Below are positions 17,326 through 26,410 of a stretch of 64,000 nucleotides of DNA, piece by piece (within the stretch, counting starts at the first letter, position 1; each line of letters opens with the position of its first letter). A model generated the notes under the pieces. The model saw only the letters and a list, made by a program, of their open reading frames with translations, did no database searches and was not told the origin of the DNA. The position numbers were made by a program, and so were the translations under genes. The stretch lies in NCBI GenBank assembly GCA_964404985.1, contig CAYOMD010000008.1, forward strand, positions 11,155 to 75,154, written 5' to 3'. This DNA is from Hankyongella sp964404985 (GTDB taxonomy: Bacteria > Pseudomonadota > Alphaproteobacteria > Sphingomonadales > Sphingomonadaceae).

Positions 17326-18110
17326 GTACGCCCCAGATCGAACCGCCCAAGATCGAACTTGTCGGCCTGTCCAAGGCGTTCGGCGCCAAGCAGGTGCTGC
17401 GTGGCGTTAACCTTCGGCTGGAGGCTGGCCAGTCGCTGGTGATCATCGGCGGGTCCGGCACCGGCAAATCGGTGATGATCAAGTGCATCCTGGGCCTGCT
17501 GCGCCCGGACTCAGGAGATGTGCGCATCGACGGGCAGTCCGTGCTTGGGTTGAAGGGTCAGGCGCGCCACCAGTTTCTCATGCGTATCGGGATGCTGTTC
17601 CAGGGTGCGGCGCTGTTCGACTCGCTGCCGATCTGGCGCAACGTTGCCTTCGGGCTGATTCAGGGGCGCGGCATGGGATCAAAGGACGCACGGCGCATCG
17701 CGGTCCAAACCCTGGAGCGTGTCGGCCTTGGTTCAGATGTGGCCGATCTCTTCCCGTCCGAACTGTCCGGCGGCATGCAGAAGCGTGTGGGTCTTGCCCG
17801 CGCAATCGCCGCCAAGCCGGAGATTGTGTTCTTCGACGAGCCGACTACCGGCCTCGATCCGATCATGGCCGATGTCATCAATGCCCTGATTGTCGAGTGT
17901 GTGCGCGAACTTGGGGCCACCACGCTGTCCATCACCCACGACATGGGCAGCGTGCGCAAGATCGCGGACCGGGTCGCCATGCTGCACCAGGGCGAGATCG
18001 TCTGGGAAGGCCCGAGAGACGCCATCGACTCGAGTGGAAACGCCTATGTTGACCAGTTCGTCAACGGCAAGGCCGACGGCCCGATCAGCACCATAACCGG
18101 GCGGCGCTGA
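17322..18110 (+). CDS. mlaF: ABC transporter ATP-binding protein MlaF
   Basis: The 262-residue ATPase has Walker A (GGSGTGKS, residues 43-50), the signature LSGGMQKR, Walker B with catalytic Glu (IVFFDEPTTGLDP) and the switch His (SITHDMGS). The MlaF-type sequence SGGMQKRVGLARA fits a lipid transporter rather than a sugar or amino-acid importer. It overlaps mlaE by four bases and ends four bases before the convergent mlaC-like gene. Confidence 0.93.
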   Translation: MSTPQIEPPKIELVGLSKAFGAKQVLRGVNLRLEAGQSLVIIGGSGTGKSVMIKCILGLLRPDSGDVRIDGQSVLGLKGQARHQFLMRIGMLFQGAALFDSLPIWRNVAFGLIQGRGMGSKDARRIAVQTLERVGLGSDVADLFPSELSGGMQKRVGLARAIAAKPEIVFFDEPTTGLDPIMADVINALIVECVRELGATTLSITHDMGSVRKIADRVAMLHQGEIVWEGPRDAIDSSGNAYVDQFVNGKADGPISTITGRR

Positions 18111-18114
18111 CCCA

Positions 18115-18723
18115 CTAACTCTTGGGCGGCACGCCGCGTGCCTTGAGGTCTGCCACCAGGGCGTCAAACCCCTTGTCGCGGGCGAGTGCGGCGAATTCCG
18201 CCCGCTTGCCGAGCGCATTGGAGACGCCTTCGCTGGCGACATCGACGATGCGGAACTGGCCGTCGGAGCCTTTGCGCAGCCGCCATTCAAGCGTTGCCGG
18301 TGCACCGCCCGCACGCTTGATTTCCGTGCGCACGAATACTTCGCTCGCACCGCCTGTGCGGATGCTCACCTGCTTCTGGGGCTTGCCGGCCAGCTTGCCA
18401 AACTGGTCGAGGTAGAGAGCCGTCACATAGTCGGGAAATACCGTCTTGAAGGCGGCCTTCTGGTTTGGGGCAGCCTTGGCATAGGCCTCTCCCCCGAGGA
18501 AGCGGGTGAGAAAATCGAGCGCATAGGTCTTGTCGAGCAGCGTGCGGAACTGCGTGAAGCGTTGTTCCGGGGTCAGCCCCTTGTCGGTGATGATGGCTGC
18601 CGCCCTGGCGTTGAAATCGGTTACCGCCGTGGCGGCGGCCATTTGCAGTGCATCCGTCTGGGCATAGGCCGCAGGGGCTGCCAGCAGGGTCAGAGCAATG
18701 GTCATGGAGCGAGTGAGCATCAT
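18115..18723 (-). CDS. MlaC/HpnM-type periplasmic lipid-binding protein
   Basis: The 202-residue protein has a signal peptide (SMTIALTLLAAPAAYA) and the Ttg2D/MlaC fold sequence, for example PEQRFTQFRTLLDKTYALDF and DGQFRIVDVASEGVS. AGGAGA precedes the ATG. Two readings are possible: MlaC, the lipid carrier for the convergent MlaEF pair, or HpnM, the related protein found in hopanoid clusters. It is coupled to hpnN (TGA/ATG overlap), which favours HpnM, while the abutting mlaEF genes favour MlaC. The same protein could serve both. Confidence 0.85.
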   Translation of the reverse strand: MMLTRSMTIALTLLAAPAAYAQTDALQMAAATAVTDFNARAAAIITDKGLTPEQRFTQFRTLLDKTYALDFLTRFLGGEAYAKAAPNQKAAFKTVFPDYVTALYLDQFGKLAGKPQKQVSIRTGGASEVFVRTEIKRAGGAPATLEWRLRKGSDGQFRIVDVASEGVSNALGKRAEFAALARDKGFDALVADLKARGVPPKS

Positions 18724-21329
18724 CGGGCGTCTCCTGTCTTGAGGTAGCGGTTCCGCAGCGCCAGCAGGTTGGGGATAATCGTCAAGGTGGTGATGACCGC
18801 AAAGGCAATGCCGATCGCCAGCAGAATGCCCATGCTCGAGACCCCTCTGTGGTCGGAGATCGAGAGGGTGCCAAAAGAGTCGATCGTGGTAAGGGCGCTG
18901 AACAGTATGGAGCGTGCCGTGGTTTTGTCCGGCCCCTTGCCGCGAGACTGAGGCTCGCTCCCGGCCACCGTCAGGTAAATGCCGGCGTCGACGCTGAGGC
19001 CAATCAATAACGGCAGCACAATCACATTGGCATAATTGTAGGGCAGATTGAGCAGCACACCGGCTGCCGAGGTCAGGATTGCTGCGACCAGTAGCGGGGT
19101 CACGACAATCAGCGCGGTCGTGAACCGGCGGGTTGTGGCCCATACCAGGGCAATCGCCAGGAACAGCGCGAGGATCGTCGCCTTAATCATCGATTCCGCC
19201 ACATAGCCGCCTGCCTGCAGGACGGATCGGGCCGGGCCGCTGGCGGCTGGGTCAATGCTGAGCACCGCATTGACGAAGTCGCGTCGTGCATCCACGTCCT
19301 CAACCTTGCTCGCCGGCTGGATTTCCAGGCGCAGGCGGCCATCCTGTGTGAGATAGCGATCCTTGATCCACTGCGGTGTCGTCTCCAGGCTCAGCGCGCC
19401 GGGCGACAGTTGGCCGCGCAACTCATCGACCAGCGGCGGCAGGTATTTGAACAAATCCTGCTCGACCGCGATGACCAGATCCGGATCGCGGGCAGCCACC
19501 ACCTGCAGTTGCTGGATACTCGCGCCAAGCCGGTCGACAGCCGGGCTGCGCGGCAACTGGATCAACTCGGCGCGTGCACGGGCAACCCGCTGCAAGGACC
19601 CTTCGGCAAACTGTCGTTCCGGCTTGAGCGCTAGGGCGGCATCGAGCCCGCTCGCCCCGAACTCGATCAGACCCCGCCGGTCCTCCTGGTCATCGGGCGT
19701 AAAGCTCAACGCGGAGACCACGCGCCCCACTTGTGGCAGCGCTGTAAGCTTCTCCGCCAGCGCACGCGCCTCGGCGGCATCGCGGGCCAGAATGTTCAGG
19801 CGGTATGGGCCGCCGTCCTCGTTATCGAACAGCCAGGCGAAGGTCTTGACCGAGGGGGAGGCCGGGTCGCGCAGCGCCATCGGGTCAGCGCTGAAACGCA
19901 CATGCGGCAGCAGTGGCACCGCCAGCACAGCCAGACCCAGCACCAGCCACATCAGCCAGGGCCGCAACACCCAGTTGCCATGAAGGTGGGCGGCATTGGG
20001 AAAGTGCGACCGGCCGTCCATCCCCTGCACCAGGCGCAACGCAGCCGGCAGGATGGTCAGGTTGCAGGTCAGCGCAATCATCACACCCGCGCAGGAGATC
20101 ACCCCAAGCTGTGCGATGCCGATGAAATCAGTGGGCACAAACGCCAGAAAGCCGATGGAGGCGGTCACCGCAGCCACCAGCAACGTCGGCCCCAGATGGC
20201 GGGCGGTGGCGCGCAACGCAGCACTCAGTGCCTGCCCCTCGCTTTCCTCTTTCTGCACATGCAGGCAGTAATGCAGGGCAAAATCGATGCCGAGGCCAAA
20301 CATCAGCACCGTGAAGGCGACGGACACCAGGTTGAGCGTGCCGACCGCGAGTGCGGCAAACCCTGCAGTCAGCGCGATGCCGATGCTGAGCGACAACATC
20401 GCCGCTGCCACCATCCAGCCGCTGCGCAGGGCAAAGCCAAGCACGATGGCCAGCAGCACAAATGACATGCCAAACGAGATGAAGACGCCACTGGTCACAC
20501 TCTTGAGCTCGTCCTCGCGCAGCGCCGGATCCCCAGTGATGCCGACCTGCACCACCTTGTATTCCGGATTTTTGCCGATCCGGGTGATGGCAGCGCGGAT
20601 AGAACCGAGGGCCGCCTTGGCCGGGTGCAGGGCGTGAAAGTCCTGCACTGCCTCGACGGTCAGCACCCGCTGGGTGAACGGCGGGGCTTTCGGGTCCAGC
20701 AGTGACTGCCAGGACAGAGGCCTTGGCACACCGTCGAGCCGCGCCTCGATCGTCTTGGCGACGGCATCAGTCGCATGGGTGAGGGCTGAGATATCGAACT
20801 GCCCGCCGGCACTGGCGGAGAGATCATGGGCTCGAGCCAGGGCACCGACAATCGAAGGCAGCGACTGCTCGTTGGTGACGCTCTCAAGCAGGGGAGATGC
20901 GGAATTGAGGGTATCAAGCCGCTTGGTCGCCTGCTCGCTGGACATCAGCAGAAAGGCATTGCGCCGCAGATAGTTGTCGGTCGAAGGCGAGACCACGCCG
21001 GAGATTACCTGCTTTTCGCGCATCAGCAGGGCTTCAAGCTCACGCGCATAGGCATCTGCCAGTTCCGGGGTCGGCGCGCGCACCACAATCGCGATGGATT
21101 TGGACAGCTTGGGGAACGCGGCTTCCATGGCCCGGTCAGCCTTGTTGAAGCCGAGCGACTGGCTGAGCATCATCCGCGTATCGGTGTTAACCCCGAGGTG
21201 GGTTGCCGCATAAGCACCGGCCAGCGCGGCAAGCAGGATGCCGATGAGAATGGTGACCCACGGGCGCGCGGTCACGATAGTCGTCCAGCGCAGTAGAATG
21301 CGTGCGGCGACGGAAGGGTGCTCTGTCAT
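18720..21329 (-). CDS. hpnN: Hopanoid-type RND transporter HpnN (MMPL family)
   Basis: From ATG 21329 the protein has 869 residues (an upstream TTG is less likely). It has the RND plan: one N-terminal helix (VTILIGILLAALAGAYAATH), a periplasmic domain, six helices including GLGIDFALHYCLHVQ, a second periplasmic domain, and six more helices. The repeated motif GLSVDAGIYL and the overall sequence match HpnN, which moves hopanoids to the outer membrane in Rhodopseudomonas. No squalene-hopene cyclase gene is in the window, so hopanoid production here is inferred from this gene alone. Confidence 0.88.
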   Translation of the reverse strand: MTEHPSVAARILLRWTTIVTARPWVTILIGILLAALAGAYAATHLGVNTDTRMMLSQSLGFNKADRAMEAAFPKLSKSIAIVVRAPTPELADAYARELEALLMREKQVISGVVSPSTDNYLRRNAFLLMSSEQATKRLDTLNSASPLLESVTNEQSLPSIVGALARAHDLSASAGGQFDISALTHATDAVAKTIEARLDGVPRPLSWQSLLDPKAPPFTQRVLTVEAVQDFHALHPAKAALGSIRAAITRIGKNPEYKVVQVGITGDPALREDELKSVTSGVFISFGMSFVLLAIVLGFALRSGWMVAAAMLSLSIGIALTAGFAALAVGTLNLVSVAFTVLMFGLGIDFALHYCLHVQKEESEGQALSAALRATARHLGPTLLVAAVTASIGFLAFVPTDFIGIAQLGVISCAGVMIALTCNLTILPAALRLVQGMDGRSHFPNAAHLHGNWVLRPWLMWLVLGLAVLAVPLLPHVRFSADPMALRDPASPSVKTFAWLFDNEDGGPYRLNILARDAAEARALAEKLTALPQVGRVVSALSFTPDDQEDRRGLIEFGASGLDAALALKPERQFAEGSLQRVARARAELIQLPRSPAVDRLGASIQQLQVVAARDPDLVIAVEQDLFKYLPPLVDELRGQLSPGALSLETTPQWIKDRYLTQDGRLRLEIQPASKVEDVDARRDFVNAVLSIDPAASGPARSVLQAGGYVAESMIKATILALFLAIALVWATTRRFTTALIVVTPLLVAAILTSAAGVLLNLPYNYANVIVLPLLIGLSVDAGIYLTVAGSEPQSRGKGPDKTTARSILFSALTTIDSFGTLSISDHRGVSSMGILLAIGIAFAVITTLTIIPNLLALRNRYLKTGDAR

Positions 21330-21468
21330 GTGATGCAAAGGGGTAGCGCTCGATCGCTGAACCGGAAGTGAACATCGCTTCTATCGCCGAGCGCCCCGCA
21401 GAGTGCAAGCGGCATGAACCCAGACACTCTCAACCCGGCTTGCCGCACACGGACCACACGGCTACAGC

Positions 21469-22467
21469 ATGGTTATGTCGCAAACCGTCGTGCCGGAGGG
21501 GGCGCACCCCTTCCCTTACTTCAACCTGCTGGGGATTGCCGGACTGAAGCCCTGGGAGATCCGCTATCTGCTCGATGAGGCAGCGCGCTGGGTCGATCCG
21601 CCGTCCGATGCTCCGCGCCCTCTTGCCGGCCTGACCCAGATCAACGCCTTCTTCGAGAACTCGACCCGAACCCTGCTCTCCTTCGAGATTGCCGGCAAGC
21701 GGCTGGGGGCGGACACCATCAACATGGTTCCCGGCGCATCCTCCATCCGCAAGGGGGAGACCCTGCTGGATACCGCGCTCACCTTCTCCGCCATGCGGCC
21801 TGACATCATCGTCATACGGCACGCGGACTCAGGGGCCGTGCGGCTGATCGCGGAGAAAGTTGGTTGCACGGTCATCAATGCCGGCGACGGCCGCCACGAG
21901 CACCCGACCCAGGCATTGCTCGATGCGTTGACCATCCGGCGCCGCAAAGGCCGGATCGCGGGACTGACGGTCGCGATCTGCGGGGACATTCTCCACAGTC
22001 GGGTCGCGCGGTCGAACTTTCAGTTGCTGGCCAGCCTCGGCGCGCACGTCCGGGCCGTTGCTCCCCCCACACTTCTGGGCACCGAGATCGCGCGGCTTGG
22101 CGTCGAGACCTACACCAATATGGAGGATGGCATCGCCGGTGCGGACGTCATCATGATGCTGCGCCTGCAGCGGGAGCGCATGCAGGGGGCCTATGTGCCG
22201 TCCACGCGCGAGTATTTCCACTTCTACGGCCTGACCGAAGCGCGGCTCGCCGCCGCCAAGCCGGATGTACTGGTGATGCACCCCGGCCCGATGAACCGCG
22301 GCGTCGAGATTGCGACCGCCGTCGCCGATGATGTCAGCCGCTCCGCGATCACCGAGCAGGTCGCCATGGGTGTGGCCGTGCGCATGGCCTGCCTTGACGT
22401 GCTGACCCGCGGCAAGCGGGGTCTGGACGGCTGGGCCGGGCGCCAGAGCTGGGGGGTCCTGACATGA
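21469..22467 (+). CDS. pyrB: Aspartate carbamoyltransferase catalytic subunit
   Basis: The 332-residue enzyme makes N-carbamoyl-L-aspartate in pyrimidine synthesis. It carries the carbamoyl-phosphate loop FENSTRTLLSFE, the HPTQALLDALTI motif and DGRHEHP. There is no regulatory subunit gene. It overlaps the next gene by four bases, which encodes a dihydroorotase-like protein without metal ligands. This pairing is typical of the Pseudomonas-type aspartate carbamoyltransferase, a dodecamer of PyrB and inactive PyrC'. Confidence 0.95.
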   Translation: MVMSQTVVPEGAHPFPYFNLLGIAGLKPWEIRYLLDEAARWVDPPSDAPRPLAGLTQINAFFENSTRTLLSFEIAGKRLGADTINMVPGASSIRKGETLLDTALTFSAMRPDIIVIRHADSGAVRLIAEKVGCTVINAGDGRHEHPTQALLDALTIRRRKGRIAGLTVAICGDILHSRVARSNFQLLASLGAHVRAVAPPTLLGTEIARLGVETYTNMEDGIAGADVIMMLRLQRERMQGAYVPSTREYFHFYGLTEARLAAAKPDVLVMHPGPMNRGVEIATAVADDVSRSAITEQVAMGVAVRMACLDVLTRGKRGLDGWAGRQSWGVLT

Positions 22468-23705
22468 TCGATGCGCCGCCGCTGGCCTTTGTCAACGCTC
22501 ACCTGCGCGACGGGTCCGGGCTGGATCGTCTGGGCGGCCTGCTCCTGCGCGGCGGCCAGATTGTGGACGTGGGGGATATTGAGACCCCGGATGATGTGGC
22601 GGTCATCGACTGTGATGGCCAGACCCTGTGCCCAGGCCTGATCGACACCCGGGTGTTCAAGGTCGATGTCGCGGCAGCGACTGCGGGCGGGGTGACCCGG
22701 CTGTGCCTGATGCCGGATCAAGCGCCGACCCTTGACGATCCGGCCATGATCGAACGTGTTGTGCGACTCGGCCAGAAGCGGGTGTGGGTGCATCCGTTGG
22801 CTGCCGCCACCACCGGGCTGGAAGGCCGCGCCATGGCGGAGGTGGGGTTGTGCCTGGCCGCCGGAGCGGTCGCCATAGCAACCGGGCGCAGTGCGATCCG
22901 CAACGCCGCCATCATGCTGCGGCTGCTGCAATACGCGCGCGGCTTTGATGCGCTGGTGGTCACGCATGCGGAGGAGCCGGACCTGGTTGCCGATACCTTT
23001 GCGACCGACGGGGAAGTCGCGACCCGTCTGGGGCTTGCCAGCCACCCGGCTGTTGCCGAAAGCCTTATGGTCGCGCGGGATATCCGCTTGGCCGAGCACG
23101 CCGGTGCACGGCTGCACATTGCCCAGGTGACGACGGCGGAGAGCATTGCGCTCGTCCGGGCGGCCAAGGCGCGCGGCCTGCCCGTGACCTGCGGCGTAAC
23201 ACCGGCGCACCTGCTGCTGAACGAACATGCGGCATACGGCTACCGGACCTACGCCCGGCTGTCGCCACCGCTGCGCTGCGAGACGGACCGTCTGGCCGTG
23301 GTCGAGGGGATCCGCGATGGCACCATCGATATCATCGCCTCCGGGCACGATCCACGCACCGAGGAAGACAAGCGCCAGCCTTTCGGTCAGGCGGAACCGG
23401 GGATGGTCGGGCTTGAGACGCTGCTGCCGCTGGCGCTGACGCTGGCGCACAACGCCGACATCCCGCTTGCCACAGTGCTCGCTGCGATCAGCGCCAATCC
23501 GGCACGGATCTTCCGGCTGCCTGGCGGGTCGCTGACATCGGGCAGCCCGGCGGACGTAATCCTGATTGACCCGGACGCAGCCAGACGCATCGATGCGGCA
23601 GCCCTGTCATCGCCCGCACGCAACACACCGTTTGACGGCCTGCCGGTCTATGGCCGGCTGCACGGCGTCTGGCAGGCCGGACGGCAGATTTACGGCGCGT
23701 TCTAA
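22464..23705 (+). CDS. pyrC': Non-catalytic dihydroorotase homologue (PyrC'/PyrX)
   Basis: The 413-residue protein has the dihydroorotase fold, with LCPGLIDTRVFKVD at the start of the barrel. Active enzymes have the metal pair HxH directly after PGxID; here residues 61-68 read DTRVFKVD, so both histidines are absent. The later ligand His is replaced (HIAQVTTAES), and the catalytic Asp of TDHAP has become Gly (SGHDP). It should therefore be inactive and act as a structural partner of PyrB, as known for PyrC' in Pseudomonas. A separate active dihydroorotase must exist elsewhere. Confidence 0.9.
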   Translation: MIDAPPLAFVNAHLRDGSGLDRLGGLLLRGGQIVDVGDIETPDDVAVIDCDGQTLCPGLIDTRVFKVDVAAATAGGVTRLCLMPDQAPTLDDPAMIERVVRLGQKRVWVHPLAAATTGLEGRAMAEVGLCLAAGAVAIATGRSAIRNAAIMLRLLQYARGFDALVVTHAEEPDLVADTFATDGEVATRLGLASHPAVAESLMVARDIRLAEHAGARLHIAQVTTAESIALVRAAKARGLPVTCGVTPAHLLLNEHAAYGYRTYARLSPPLRCETDRLAVVEGIRDGTIDIIASGHDPRTEEDKRQPFGQAEPGMVGLETLLPLALTLAHNADIPLATVLAAISANPARIFRLPGGSLTSGSPADVILIDPDAARRIDAAALSSPARNTPFDGLPVYGRLHGVWQAGRQIYGAF

Positions 23706-23726
23706 CTGGCGTAATTACGGTCGTAA

Positions 23727-25094
23727 TTACAGGCTGGTCGTGCTGAAGGCCGCTGTGACCCGCCGCTCGAAGCAGGCTCCGCCGCTGGCGCGGTAAGTGG
23801 CGCAGAAGGCCTTGGCCTCCGATTTGCCACTAAAGCCGCTGACTACCACGCGGGTCAGGTTTGTGCCCTGGGTGCGCAGCAGCAGCGGTGAGCCGGTGCC
23901 ATTGAGTATTTTGAATTTGCCGGTCAGCAGACCCCAGGCCGTCTTGGCCAGATCGACCGTGCTGAATGCACCGAGCTGAACGGACCAGGTGCCCTCAGGT
24001 ACGGCCCGCAGCGCACGCGCCGGTGCCGAGGCCTTCACGACATTGGCTGAGGCTTGATGAGCCGCCAGTCTCACGACCTTCGGCGTCTGCATCGCGGCCG
24101 GCTTTGATGCAATTTTGGCCGGCTCGACTTTTGCCGGCTCGACCTTTGCCGGCTCGAGCTTAGCCTGTTCAACTACAGCCTGCTCCGCTTTGGCTGGCGC
24201 TACACGGGCGGGCTCCACTGCAAGCGGGGTTGCAGCAGCAAGCTGCACCGGGCCGAGCTGGCTTACCGTGGTTGCCGCTTTCTCGGCCGGCTGGACTGGA
24301 GTCTCAACAGGCTCCTGGAGGTTGGCCGCCGCTGCGATGCCAAGACTGGCGACCGGGGTGATCGTCGCCGGCGCCGCCTTGACCAGTTGCGTGCGCGCAG
24401 CCAGCCGCTCCGGCACCGCACCCAGAAGAATCGCAATCCGCTCCGGTGTCTGATGTTGCAGGAGAGCGGCCCAGCGCGTCAGCGCGGCGTCAACCTGCTC
24501 CGGTGTGAGGTCCAGCCGAGCCGCGTCGCGGGCGCGCAGCCAGTCCCCTTTGGCGGCATAGGCCAGACCCAGGTTCTGGCGCACGCGACCATCGGCCCCT
24601 GGTGCACGTGCAGCAGGCTCCAGCAAGCTTAGTCCACCATCCGGGTCACCGCCCAGAGCCAGCGCCAGCCCGGCATCACTTGCCATCTGCGGTGCACCGG
24701 TCATGACCAGCCTGACCAGGTGAACCCGGCCCGCCTCCGCCTGCCCGGTCGCGAGCAGCGCCAGCCCATAAGAGAAACTGAGGGCGGTATCCTGCGGATT
24801 CGCCTCGATCTGGGGCTTCAGACCATAAAGGGCGTCTGCATAGCGACCGTCCGCCAGTTGTGCCCGCGCCAGTGCCCGTTGCACCTCTAACACGTTTGGC
24901 TGCACTTGCGCCTGAAGCTGGGCCAGCGTCACTGCAGCCGCAGTATCCCCCTCCACGAGTGCCTTGTTGACCGCTATGACCAGCGCCGACGGCTCGATAG
25001 GCTTCTGTGCTGACAAAACAGGCGGCGTGCTCTCATTGCAGCCGGTAACCAGCACTGATGCAAGAGCGAGAAGCGATAGTGTGCGCAGCGTCAT
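23727..25094 (-). CDS. SPOR-domain lipoprotein with TPR-like repeats
   Basis: The start is ATG 25094, seven bases after GGGAG. The 455-residue product begins with a lipoprotein signal (LSLLALASVLVTGC). Residues about 40-240 are helical repeats of the TPR type (ALARAQLADGRYADALYGL, ALALGGDPDGGLSLLEPAARA). A Pro/Ala/Lys/Glu-rich linker follows, with tandem AKVEP units. A C-terminal SPOR domain (WSVQLGAFSTVDLAKTAWGLL, last about 75 residues) should bind denuded septal peptidoglycan. It is the last gene of a parA operon and overlaps the gene before it by four bases. Confidence 0.85.
   Translation of the reverse strand: MTLRTLSLLALASVLVTGCNESTPPVLSAQKPIEPSALVIAVNKALVEGDTAAAVTLAQLQAQVQPNVLEVQRALARAQLADGRYADALYGLKPQIEANPQDTALSFSYGLALLATGQAEAGRVHLVRLVMTGAPQMASDAGLALALGGDPDGGLSLLEPAARAPGADGRVRQNLGLAYAAKGDWLRARDAARLDLTPEQVDAALTRWAALLQHQTPERIAILLGAVPERLAARTQLVKAAPATITPVASLGIAAAANLQEPVETPVQPAEKAATTVSQLGPVQLAAATPLAVEPARVAPAKAEQAVVEQAKLEPAKVEPAKVEPAKIASKPAAMQTPKVVRLAAHQASANVVKASAPARALRAVPEGTWSVQLGAFSTVDLAKTAWGLLTGKFKILNGTGSPLLLRTQGTNLTRVVVSGFSGKSEAKAFCATYRASGGACFERRVTAAFSTTSL
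24118..24162. repeat. 15-base tandem repeat inside the SPOR lipoprotein gene
   Basis: A unit close to GCCGGCTCGACTTTT is present three times in tandem with small changes. It encodes the AKVEP-type repeats of the linker. Such short in-frame repeats vary in copy number by slippage. Confidence 0.75.
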
Positions 25095-25564
25095 GATGGA
25101 TCTCCCGGAGCGCGTTGCGCGAGGTCGCGGCAGGGACAATCCCCACTCGCGAGGGCCGGTGCATAGTCGGCAAGGTAGCGGTCGAGCGCGGCAGAGACGA
25201 TCTGCTGCGCTGACTGGTTGGCGTGAGCCGAGGCCAGCCGCAGCTTCAGATGCCGTTCAGAATCGAGGCGCAGGGTAAACGCCGCCTTCCCGTTGCGGGC
25301 CTTTCCGGTGCTGGCCCTGCCGGTCCGGCTGGGCTGCCCGGCACGGTTTTGCGGCGAAGCCCGCGAACGCAGTGTCGCACCCGGCGACTGGCCCTGAACC
25401 TCAATCTTGTCTGGTGCGGCCGGACGTTCGGGCGGCAATGCCTTGTCCGCCAGTAGCGGTGCGTCCTGGTCCGCATAGACGATGGAACGGCTCGCCGGTC
25501 GCGCCTGGCCTTTGCGGGCAAGCAGTGCGGACGACAGCGAGGCGAAAGCCTTGGTTTCCTGCAT
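25091..25564 (-). CDS. Small partner protein of ParA with a putative ribbon-helix-helix C-terminus
   Basis: The 157-residue protein has an N-terminal half rich in Ala, Pro, Arg and Gln that is probably disordered. A compact C-terminal segment follows, with the pattern AFTLRLDSERHLKLRLASA then NQSAQQIVSAALDRYLADY, one strand and two helices as in ribbon-helix-helix DNA-binding proteins. It ends in a Cys pair (CPC). It lies nine bases after parA and overlaps the SPOR lipoprotein gene by four bases. It takes the usual position of a ParB-like adaptor, but no parS site was sought successfully. Confidence 0.6.
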   Translation of the reverse strand: MQETKAFASLSSALLARKGQARPASRSIVYADQDAPLLADKALPPERPAAPDKIEVQGQSPGATLRSRASPQNRAGQPSRTGRASTGKARNGKAAFTLRLDSERHLKLRLASAHANQSAQQIVSAALDRYLADYAPALASGDCPCRDLAQRAPGDPS

Positions 25565-25573
25565 GAATGCCCC

Positions 25574-26281
25574 CTACTCTGCAGTGGCCGTTTTGCGGCC
25601 GAAGCTGGCACGCGGCGGCGGTGTCGCCGCCATGCGCGGCTGGAATACGGTCCGGCGGAAATTGCGCTCCAGCCGGTCATAGAGGTAGCGCCAGAGCTCG
25701 GTGATCTCAGCGGCTGATTTGCCACCGGGGTCAACCTCCATCACTGTACGACCGTCAATCATGCTGGCGGCAAAGTCCGTGCGGTGGTGCAGGGTCACGG
25801 GCGCGACTGTTCCGTGCTGGGAGAGGGCAATCGCGGCCTCGGTGGTGATGCGTGCACGCGGCGTCGCGCCGTTCACCACGAACACCAGCGGCTTGCCTGC
25901 GCGCTCCACCAGATCAACGGTCGCACCGGCTGCGCGCAGATCATGCGGGCTGGGCCGGGTTGGAATGACGATCAGCTCGGAGACCGCGATCACGCTCTGG
26001 ATCGCGACGGTGATCGCAGGCGGCGTGTCGATGATCGCCAGCTTGAACCCGCGACTGCGCAGATCCTCAAGATCATGATTGAGCCGGACAACGGTTGTCT
26101 GGGCAAAAGCCGGCATTTCGGCCTCGCGCTCATTCCACCATTCAGACAGGGACCCCTGCGGATCGATGTCGATCAAGACCACCGGGCCGGCTCCCGCCCG
26201 CTCCGCCTGGACTGCAATGTGGCCGCTTAGTGTGGTCTTGCCAGATCCACCCTTCTGCGACGCGAACGCCAGTACACGCAT
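25574..26281 (-). CDS. Orphan ParA-family ATPase
   Basis: ATG 26281 gives 235 residues; a GTG 12 bases upstream is possible. The deviant Walker A motif KGGSGKTT (residues 10-17) with signature Lys, Walker B (LAIIDTPPAI) and IDIDPQGSLSEWW show a ParA/McdA-type ATPase that forms gradients on the nucleoid. No parB lies beside it. The operon continues with a small putative DNA-binding protein and an envelope lipoprotein. This suggests a role in positioning a cellular cargo rather than plasmid partition. Confidence 0.88.
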   Translation of the reverse strand: MRVLAFASQKGGSGKTTLSGHIAVQAERAGAGPVVLIDIDPQGSLSEWWNEREAEMPAFAQTTVVRLNHDLEDLRSRGFKLAIIDTPPAITVAIQSVIAVSELIVIPTRPSPHDLRAAGATVDLVERAGKPLVFVVNGATPRARITTEAAIALSQHGTVAPVTLHHRTDFAASMIDGRTVMEVDPGGKSAAEITELWRYLYDRLERNFRRTVFQPRMAATPPPRASFGRKTATAE

Positions 26282-26410
26282 CCTCTTTTGCACTCCGCAA
26301 ATTGTTTTTTCGCGAGAGCAGAATAGAATTCACCACTTAAGAAAGGCTAAAGCATTCCAGGCTTATAGTTGTTAACCATAGCATCTGACCAAGTTTAGAG
26401 AGAGTACCCC

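Noticed and set aside
23711..23730. GTAATTAC repeat between pyrC' and the SPOR lipoprotein gene as an operator
   Set aside because: The repeated self-complementary octamer lies between two convergent stop codons where no promoter is expected; it is more likely incidental or a weak hairpin.
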